Shown here one piece after another: positions 1 to 4,473 of a stretch of DNA of 10,261 nucleotides. Location of the stretch: the NCBI GenBank assembly GCA_017437165.1, contig JAFSBS010000226.1:1-10261 (forward strand). The letters are read 5' to 3'. The position numbers were made by a program, and so were the translations under genes. A model generated the notes under the pieces. The model saw only the letters and a list, made by a program, of their open reading frames with translations, had not been told where the DNA came from and did not search any database. How positions within the stretch are numbered: position 1 is the stretch's first letter; every line of letters starts with the position of its first letter. Source of the stretch: Clostridia bacterium (GTDB lineage Bacteria > Bacillota > Clostridia > Oscillospirales > Acutalibacteraceae).

Positions 1-353
1 AATGCAACCGTATATACTGTAATGACAGTATTATCATCATTGTAAGTTGTGTCGTTCATTACAGGGTTCATTTTTGCATTTATTCCCCATATTAACCCCT
101 GGAAAAAGGCACAACCCGCTAAAAATGTAACGAGTTTTAAAATCCAGTTAGTATTTTTGAATAATGTTTTTATGAACATCATCATAAACCAACCAAGCGC
201 AACGCTTGTAAGTGCTGTATAAAGATGAACATCTCCACTGCTTAAAGTTCCGTCAAATATGTACCACAACGAATATGCCGCATAACACATTAATCCCAAC
301 AACACAGTCGTGACACTTAAGTCAACAATCCAGTTATCTTTTAACTTTTTCAT
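1..353 (-). CDS. Small integral membrane protein of unknown function (partial, C-terminus off the left edge)
   Basis: The frame is open from an ATG at 353 to the window edge, giving 117 residues with no stop. The start is supported by an AAAGGGGG ribosome site about 7 nt upstream and by a promoter at 383-411. The protein begins MKKLKDNW and shows three likely membrane helices, at about residues 9-31, 43-62 and 70-91. A polar stretch rich in Asn, Asp and Thr (about 95-110) follows, and a further hydrophobic run may begin at the edge. A basic N-terminus suggests the first residues are cytoplasmic. I do not recognise a family; the visible part has no catalytic motif. It lies downstream of the antiporter gene on the same strand but is separated from it by a repeat element and has its own promoter, so it is probably transcribed independently. 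Confidence 0.8.
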   Translation of the reverse strand, partial: MKKLKDNWIVDLSVTTVLLGLMCYAAYSLWYIFDGTLSSGDVHLYTALTSVALGWFMMMFIKTLFKNTNWILKLVTFLAGCAFFQGLIWGINAKMNPVMNDTTYNDDNTVITVYTVA

Positions 354-382
354 AAAGTTACCCCCTTTTAGAACTTAGTTTT

Positions 383-411
383 ATATTAGCATAAATTTCT
401 TTTTTTATCAA
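383..411 (-). promoter_or_regulatory. Sigma-A-type promoter for the membrane protein gene
   Basis: On the minus strand there is TTGATA (411-406), a 17-bp spacer and TAATAT (388-383). A TG one base before the -10 box makes it an extended -10. It lies 29 bp upstream of the ATG at 353. The same boxes and spacing occur before the antiporter gene (1746-1774). Confidence 0.65.
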
Positions 412-422
412 TAAAAAATAAT

Positions 423-443
423 TGCAAGTGTGCAAGTGGCAAG
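423..443. repeat. Short tandem repeat of TGCAAGTG
   Basis: TGCAAGTG occurs twice head to tail (423-430, 431-438), followed by a partial third copy, GCAAG. It abuts the left end of repeat element A. It could be a small local duplication or part of an older insertion; no function can be assigned. Confidence 0.6.
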
Positions 444-512
444 GAATTGAAAATTGAGAATTGAGAGTTGAAAATTAACGGTCTGCGACGCTATTATAAT
501 TTCATAACAAAA

Positions 513-566
513 ACTACATTCTTTCATTTAAAGATTATCCATAAATCTAAAATGATAGAATGTAGT
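513..566 (-). terminator. Central hairpin of repeat A, candidate terminator for the antiporter gene
   Basis: ACTACATTCTTTCATTT (513-529) pairs with 550-566 with one mismatch in 17, and the stem extends inward through AGATT (532-536) and AATCT (544-548). On the minus strand the stem is followed by TTTTGTT, giving a terminator-like outline downstream of the antiporter gene. The stem is AT-rich, so termination efficiency is uncertain. The hairpin is conserved in copy B. Confidence 0.5.
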
Positions 567-582
567 CTCTCTTATTACAATC

Positions 583-595
583 AAGGCGAAGCCTT
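583..595. other. GNA-triloop mini-hairpin in repeat A
   Basis: AAGGC-GAA-GCCTT is a perfect 5-bp stem closing a GAA triloop. The core is GGC-GAA-GCC. The GCGAAGC core is known as an unusually stable DNA mini-hairpin through a sheared G-A pair. The equivalent site in copy B (2005-2019) has a different stem sequence but still pairs. Confidence 0.6.
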
Positions 596-648
596 CCAAA
601 ACTTTCAATTTTCCATTCTCAATTTTCAATTAAATACGCGTAGCGTTA

Positions 649-1713
649 TCAGTTTGCCCCAACAACAAAACTAAGACCAATAAACGCAACATAAATTCCA
701 AGCATTAAAATGCCTTGCCAACGAGAAAGTTTTTGCTTTATCATTGTTGGTACTGTGAGTATGAGCATTACTGTGAGCATTACAGGAATATCAAGAACGA
801 GTGAAGAGTTAATACCATTGATTAAACCTGAACACGGAACTGTAAACGGATTTATTGTAATAGCAGTACCACTTACAAGAACTAAGTTGAAAATGTTTGC
901 ACCGATAATATTACCGAGTGAAAGTGAACCGTGACCTTTTGCAAGTGATGTAATAGCAGTTACAAGTTCCGGGAGTGATGTACCTAAAGCAACAATTGTA
1001 AGACCGATAACTGCATCTGAAACACCGAGTGCTTTTGCTACGATTGTAGCGTTATCTACAAGTAAATCTGCACCAACAGCAATAACCGCTGCACCAAGAA
1101 CCAACATAACAATATCTTTTAAAAGACTGTCTTTTGTACCTTTTTCTTTTGATTCAACAACATGGTCTTCGCCGCTTTGTGCTTCTAATTCTTCTTCACT
1201 TGTGAGAGCGCCAACTTCCTCTTCTTTTTCAACAACCTCAATAGGCGCTGCACTTTTTTTCATTCTTAAAACAGTTGTCACCATATATACAACGAATGTA
1301 ATAAGTAAAAGAATACCGGTAAGGCGAGAAAATTCTCCCGTTAAATACGCTGTACCACAGTAAAATGCTGCAGAACCAAAGAAGAAAGCAACAGGTAAAA
1401 TCATACTTTTTCTTGCTGCTTCTCCCGGTTTTACCGAAATAGTAATAGCCGCGATTAAAGATGTGTTACAAATAATTGAACCAATTGCATTACCATAGGC
1501 AATTGAACCATTACCACCTGCCGCTGCACCTGCAGAAACCATTACTTCAGGTAAAGTAGTACCAATTGAAACGACAGTAGCACCTATTAAAATTTCCGGT
1601 AAGTGAAATCGACGAGCAATACCGGTAGCACCATCAACAAACCAGTCGCCACCTTTGATAAGTAAAACAAAACCAACTGCCAGTAAAAGCACCGGAACTA
1701 ATAATTCAGACAT
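649..1713 (-). CDS. Calcium/sodium antiporter, CaCA family (YrbG-like)
   Basis: This 354-residue membrane protein is predicted to exchange Ca2+ for Na+ across the cytoplasmic membrane. It has the two inverted alpha repeats that define the CaCA superfamily. Alpha-1 has GTTLPE (51-56) and GNAIGS (74-79); alpha-2 has GTSLPE (244-249) and GNIIGANIFN (267-276). The conserved Glu of each GTxLPE motif contributes to the ion site in this family. About ten helices are expected, five on each side of a very acidic loop (about 155-195, many Glu), which is presumably cytoplasmic. The length is slightly above the roughly 325 residues of E. coli YrbG, mostly because of that loop. The ATG at 1713 has an AAAGGGG ribosome site upstream. 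The gene lies between two copies of a repeat element and has its own promoter, so it looks monocistronic. Family assignment is firm; ion specificity is inferred. Confidence 0.93.
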   Translation of the reverse strand: MSELLVPVLLLAVGFVLLIKGGDWFVDGATGIARRFHLPEILIGATVVSIGTTLPEVMVSAGAAAGGNGSIAYGNAIGSIICNTSLIAAITISVKPGEAARKSMILPVAFFFGSAAFYCGTAYLTGEFSRLTGILLLITFVVYMVTTVLRMKKSAAPIEVVEKEEEVGALTSEEELEAQSGEDHVVESKEKGTKDSLLKDIVMLVLGAAVIAVGADLLVDNATIVAKALGVSDAVIGLTIVALGTSLPELVTAITSLAKGHGSLSLGNIIGANIFNLVLVSGTAITINPFTVPCSGLINGINSSLVLDIPVMLTVMLILTVPTMIKQKLSRWQGILMLGIYVAFIGLSFVVGAN

Positions 1714-1745
1714 TTTTAAAACCCCTTTTATGTTTATATACTTTT

Positions 1746-1774
1746 ATATTACCACAATTGGAAAAATTTATCAA
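1746..1774 (-). promoter_or_regulatory. Sigma-A-type promoter for the antiporter gene
   Basis: On the minus strand there is TTGATA (1774-1769), a 17-bp spacer and TAATAT (1751-1746), with TG one base before the -10 box. It lies 32 bp upstream of the ATG at 1713 and about 25 bp inside the left boundary of repeat B, so the element sits just upstream of the -35 box. Confidence 0.65.
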
Positions 1775-1923
1775 TATAATTCAGAAAACTGAGTTGTTTG
1801 AATTGAATATTGAAAGTTGAAAATTGAAAATTAAGGGTCTGCGACGCTATTATAATAATTTGTTGTAACAGTTAATTTGTCGTGTCATTTATTATTTATT
1901 TTATCTTCTTTATTCTAAAAAAC

Positions 1924-1980
1924 AAACTACATACTATCTTTTAAGGTTTACAATAACCTTTAAATGAAAGAATGTAGTTT
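1924..1980. terminator. Central hairpin of repeat B, candidate bidirectional terminator
   Basis: The left arm (AAACTACAT... to AAGGTT, 1924-1948) pairs with 1955-1980 (AACCTT... to ATGTAGTTT) with a few mismatches and a short loop. On the plus strand the stem runs into a T tract (about 1978-1984). On the minus strand it is followed by TTTGTTTTTTAG. This gives a terminator-like outline on both strands. On the minus strand it would stop transcripts from the esterase gene. Confidence 0.5.
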
Positions 1981-2004
1981 TTTTATAAATGTCTAATTAT
2001 AATC

Positions 2005-2019
2005 AAGTCCGCAGGACTT
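2005..2019. other. GNA-triloop mini-hairpin in repeat B
   Basis: AAGTCC-GCA-GGACTT is a perfect 6-bp stem with a GCA triloop. It occupies the same place as AAGGC-GAA-GCCTT in copy A, directly before the CC that begins the right terminal repeat. Stem bases differ between copies but complementarity is kept. Confidence 0.6.
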
Positions 2020-2042
2020 CCGAAATTTTTAATTTTTCATTT

Positions 2043-3080
2043 TCAATTTTTAATTTTTCCTTCCGCAAACTTAATAAGTTTCTGCCAATCCTCACGGCTA
2101 AAGTAGTGTGTACCGTTTCTCATATGATAACCTAAATCACCATTAAAAAATTCGTCACCCGCTTCAGCAAATTTATTTTCACAATCAAATGGATTTTTAA
2201 ATGCAGGTGACGCGGCAACACAAGCTAATTGCTCTGATTGCGGGTGTGCCCAGGCATCTTCTTTTGCACTACCTATAAGTACATATCTTGGTGCAATTGA
2301 AGCGATTAAATAATGCTGGTCAAATGGCATATTCTCTTCGTTATTTACATATTTTTTATAATTCTCACAAAACCAGAATGGAAATCTGTCACAAATATCT
2401 TCTACTGTTTCGCCGGTAGTACCTCTTGCAAGAGCGGCACCACTACAACCCGAATCATTTGAATAACTGAATTTGAACCGCTCATCAAACATAGCCGCTA
2501 CAAGTGCGGTTTTACCAAGTCTTGAATGACCACAAATTACACTTTTTTCTAAATCAAGTTTATGGGAAAGTGTTTCAGCATAATCAAGCAATCTACTTGC
2601 CGCCCACGCCCACATTGCGATTTTACCCGAATCATCACTTTGTCTTTTTCCATCCGGGAAAAGCACCCCTGCAAGTCCATTTGTAAAGTCATCGTCATCA
2701 GAAGTAACATCTGTATAGCAAACAGTTAAAACTGCAAAGCCATTATCAATAATTTCTTCTGTCGGTTGATATCTGTCAGGGTTGTCGTCACGGAAATTTA
2801 CGTGAATGAAAAACGGATGTTTCTCATTATCATTAGGCAAAACTTCGTAAAATGGGAAAGAAAACTCTTTTCCATTAAGTGTACATTTTGCTGTCACTCT
2901 ATAGATACTGGCTTTATTTGCACAAAAGCGTGGCACTAACGGCTCAGTTTCTTTTATAAATTCGACTTTTTCAGGGTCAGGGAGTTTTTTACCGTAAATT
3001 TCGCTTTGCAATATCTCAATCATTTCTTCACGTGATTTAAGCTCCGGCAAATTCCTGTTTTTTAATTCCTGAAGCAACAT
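2043..3080 (-). CDS. CE15-like glucuronoyl esterase family alpha/beta hydrolase
   Basis: From the ATG at 3080 the product is 345 residues. An AAAAGGGG ribosome site lies 7 nt before this ATG. An in-frame ATG at 3143 lies upstream of the -10 box of the promoter at 3111-3139, so it is rejected as the start. The nucleophile elbow GHSRLGK (184-190, Ser186) matches the GxSRxGK signature of CE15 glucuronoyl esterases. NDSGCSGAAL follows, and GTHYFSREDW carries the probable catalytic His325. The Glu usually found just before SG is replaced by Asp-Ser, so the acid may instead be in AKEDAWAHP (about Asp275). The N-terminal SREEMIEILQSEIYGKKLP resembles the lead-in of CE15-type esterases. No signal peptide is visible, so the enzyme is probably cytoplasmic. 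It may act on imported uronic-acid or other carbohydrate esters; the substrate is inferred. The divergent MFS gene could be a partner. The final codons and stop lie in repeat B. Confidence 0.8.
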   Translation of the reverse strand: MLLQELKNRNLPELKSREEMIEILQSEIYGKKLPDPEKVEFIKETEPLVPRFCANKASIYRVTAKCTLNGKEFSFPFYEVLPNDNEKHPFFIHVNFRDDNPDRYQPTEEIIDNGFAVLTVCYTDVTSDDDDFTNGLAGVLFPDGKRQSDDSGKIAMWAWAASRLLDYAETLSHKLDLEKSVICGHSRLGKTALVAAMFDERFKFSYSNDSGCSGAALARGTTGETVEDICDRFPFWFCENYKKYVNNEENMPFDQHYLIASIAPRYVLIGSAKEDAWAHPQSEQLACVAASPAFKNPFDCENKFAEAGDEFFNGDLGYHMRNGTHYFSREDWQKLIKFAEGKIKN

Positions 3081-3110
3081 AATATTTCCCCTTTTCTCAT
3101 ATTTTCTTTC

Positions 3111-3139
3111 ATTATAATCCAATTGTACAGACAAATCAA
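3111..3139 (-). promoter_or_regulatory. Sigma-A-type promoter for the esterase gene
   Basis: On the minus strand there is TTGATT (3139-3134), a 17-bp spacer and a perfect TATAAT (3116-3111). The predicted transcript start, near 3104, leaves a leader of about 24 nt containing the AAAAGGGG ribosome site before the ATG at 3080. This also settles the start codon. Confidence 0.7.
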
Positions 3140-3183
3140 TCACAAAATAAACTGACTTTTGACTACTACCGTACCGAATTCTC

Positions 3184-3212
3184 TTGCAATTTTTTATACA
3201 TAATGATAAAAT
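3184..3212 (+). promoter_or_regulatory. Candidate promoter for the MFS gene
   Basis: TTGCAA (3184-3189), a 17-bp spacer and TAAAAT (3207-3212). The boxes are good, but the leader would be only about 10 nt and would barely include the GGTGG ribosome site, so the true promoter may lie elsewhere in this divergent region. Confidence 0.4.
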
Positions 3213-3228
3213 TAAGAATGGTGGTTAA

Positions 3229-4398
3229 ATGTTTACTATTCTTCTTGCAATTATTTATCTGGGATTTATAAGTCTTGGGCTTCCGGATGCACTTTTTGGT
3301 GCATCGTGGCCGGTTTTACAACCCTCTTTAGGTGTTCCTCTATCTTTTGCCGGTATCATAACAATGACAATTTCGGTCGGTACCATTATAGCAAGTCTTT
3401 TTTCAGATAAACTCACTCGTAAACTCGGTGCGGGAATTGTAACTTCAATAAGTGTTGGTATGACGGCAACTGCACTTTTAGGTTTTTCTTTCTGCAGTAA
3501 ATTCTGGCACTTGATTCTTTGTGCTGTACCATTAGGTCTTGGTGCAGGTGCAGTTGATGCAGCACTGAATAATTTTGTTGCACTTCATTTCGCCTCAAAA
3601 CATATGAGTTGGCTTCATTGTTTCTGGGGTGTAGGTGCAAGTATCAGTCCTTATATTATGGGGTTCTGGCTTTCGAAAAACGAACAATGGGCAAATGGTT
3701 ACAGAACTGTCGGAATTATTCAGATAATTCTCACAATCATTCTTTTTATAAGCATCCCTTTGTGGAAAAAGATTAAAACTAACAACTTTGCAAGTGACAG
3801 TAAAGAAGAAACGCCTCAACCTAAAAAACTCAAAGAAATTTTTAAAATCAAAGGAGTTAAAAGTGTTCTGTTTGCTTTTCTCGCTTTTTGCGCAGTAGAG
3901 GCAACCGCTTTTTCGTGGACAAGTAGTTTTTTGGTTTTAGGCAAAGGCTTTTCTGTTGATACGGCAGCAAAATATGCTTCGCTTTTTTATTTAGGTATGA
4001 CAGTCAGTCGTTTAGTAACAGGTTTTTTCGCTGATAAGACAGGCGACAAAAAAATGATTCGATTTGGTTATACTGTTGCAACGATTGGATTGCTGATGAT
4101 GATTTTACCATTTAACAATACATTCATTTGCCTTGCGGGTATTTTCATAGCAGGTTTTGGCAACGGACCTGTTTACCCTGCAATTATACATTCAACACCA
4201 GTAAATTTCGGCAAAGAAAATTCTCAGGCAGTTGTTGGTGTACAAATGGCATTTGCTTACACCGGTTCGTCATTTATGCCACCTCTTTTTGGAATTATAG
4301 CAAATCATATAAATATATCACTTTTTCCGATATTCTTACTTGTGTTTTTATTGCTCGGTGCATCGCTTATAGAAAATTTAAATAGACTTAAAAAGTAA
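3229..4398 (+). CDS. Major facilitator superfamily (MFS) permease
   Basis: This 389-residue polytopic membrane protein has the length and hydrophobic pattern of a 12-helix MFS transporter. The loop after helix 2 has the MFS motif-A-like SDKLTRKLGAG (59-69), and the second half repeats it as ADKTGDKKMIRFG (268-280), as expected from the internal duplication of the fold. A charged cytoplasmic loop (about 180-210) joins the two halves. The opening GLPDALFGASWP and PLGLGAGAVDAALNN (101-115) are seen in MFS members related to sugar permeases such as FucP, but the substrate cannot be read from sequence. The ATG is directly preceded by an in-frame TAA, and a GGTGG ribosome site lies 4 nt upstream, so the start is secure. 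It is divergent from the esterase gene across 148 bp and is followed after 75 bp by an ABC exporter on the same strand. Confidence 0.88.
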   Translation: MFTILLAIIYLGFISLGLPDALFGASWPVLQPSLGVPLSFAGIITMTISVGTIIASLFSDKLTRKLGAGIVTSISVGMTATALLGFSFCSKFWHLILCAVPLGLGAGAVDAALNNFVALHFASKHMSWLHCFWGVGASISPYIMGFWLSKNEQWANGYRTVGIIQIILTIILFISIPLWKKIKTNNFASDSKEETPQPKKLKEIFKIKGVKSVLFAFLAFCAVEATAFSWTSSFLVLGKGFSVDTAAKYASLFYLGMTVSRLVTGFFADKTGDKKMIRFGYTVATIGLLMMILPFNNTFICLAGIFIAGFGNGPVYPAIIHSTPVNFGKENSQAVVGVQMAFAYTGSSFMPPLFGIIANHINISLFPIFLLVFLLLGASLIENLNRLKK

Positions 4399-4401
4399 AA
4401 C

Positions 4402-4434
4402 GAAATATTGTTTGCGGCATAAATATTTCTTTTT
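4402..4434 (+). terminator. Weak AT-rich hairpin after the MFS gene
   Basis: GAAATATT (4402-4409) pairs perfectly with AATATTTC (4422-4429) around a 12-nt loop and is followed by a T run. The stem has one G-C pair only, so it is at best a leaky terminator and some read-through into the ABC gene is likely. Confidence 0.3.
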
Positions 4435-4439
4435 ATAAA
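4412..4439 (+). promoter_or_regulatory. Candidate promoter for the ABC exporter gene
   Basis: TTGCGG (4412-4417), a 16-bp spacer and TATAAA (4434-4439), about 34 bp before the ATG at 4474. The match is moderate and it overlaps the weak hairpin at 4402-4434. Confidence 0.35.
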
Positions 4440-4473
4440 AATCTTGTTGTTATAACAGAAAGAAGGAAACTGT

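Larger units (their letters stand above)
444..631 (+). repeat. MITE-like non-coding repeat, copy A (188 bp)
   Basis: The left end (from 444) reads AATTGAAAATTGAGAATTG and the right end, read on the minus strand from 631, begins AATTGAAAATTGAGAATGG. Over about 32 bp the two ends match at roughly 28 positions, so these are terminal inverted repeats. Inside lie a GGTCTGCGACGC block followed by CTATTATAAT (480-500), a long hairpin (513-566) and a small hairpin (583-595). Copy B at 1800-2055 has the same parts in the same order. There is no convincing open reading frame and no clear target-site duplication. The element fills the gap between the antiporter stop (649) and the promoter of the membrane protein gene. 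A non-autonomous transposon or a mobile terminator-like repeat is the best description; mobility is inferred only from the two copies and the inverted ends. Confidence 0.75.
1800..2055 (+). repeat. MITE-like non-coding repeat, copy B (256 bp)
   Basis: This is a second copy of the element at 444-631, in the same orientation. The left end (GAATTGAATATTGAAAGTTG) and right end are AT-rich inverted repeats like those of copy A. The GGTCTGCGACGC block with CTATTATAAT (1836-1856) is identical over 21 bp. The central hairpin (1924-1980) and mini-hairpin (2005-2019) are both present, and the last 34 bp align without gaps to copy A. Copy B is 68 bp longer, mostly because of an AT-rich segment at about 1857-1925 that is reduced to 12 bp in copy A. 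The element fills nearly all of the 329-bp gap between the antiporter and esterase genes. Its right end overlaps the last codons of the esterase. Confidence 0.75.

Noticed and set aside
423..631. CRISPR array or insertion sequence reading of the repeated DNA
   Set aside because: There are no regularly spaced direct repeats with unique spacers and no transposase. The repeats are inverted ends and short AT-rich units.
468..674. 68-residue plus-strand reading frame
   Set aside because: It lies almost wholly inside repeat A, translating its terminal repeats and hairpin, and runs into the 3' end of the antiporter gene. It has no ribosome site.
710..934. 74-residue plus-strand frame opposite the antiporter
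   Set aside because: It is antisense to the alpha-2 region of the CaCA gene and has no start signal.
3081..3143. 21-residue N-terminal extension of the esterase from an ATG at 3143
   Set aside because: This ATG lies upstream of the TATAAT box of the gene's promoter and has no ribosome site; the ATG at 3080 has AAAAGGGG at good spacing.
4128..4385. 85-residue plus-strand frame overlapping the MFS gene in another frame
   Set aside because: It is inside the MFS coding region, Cys/Phe/His-rich in a way typical of an out-of-frame translation, and lacks a ribosome site.
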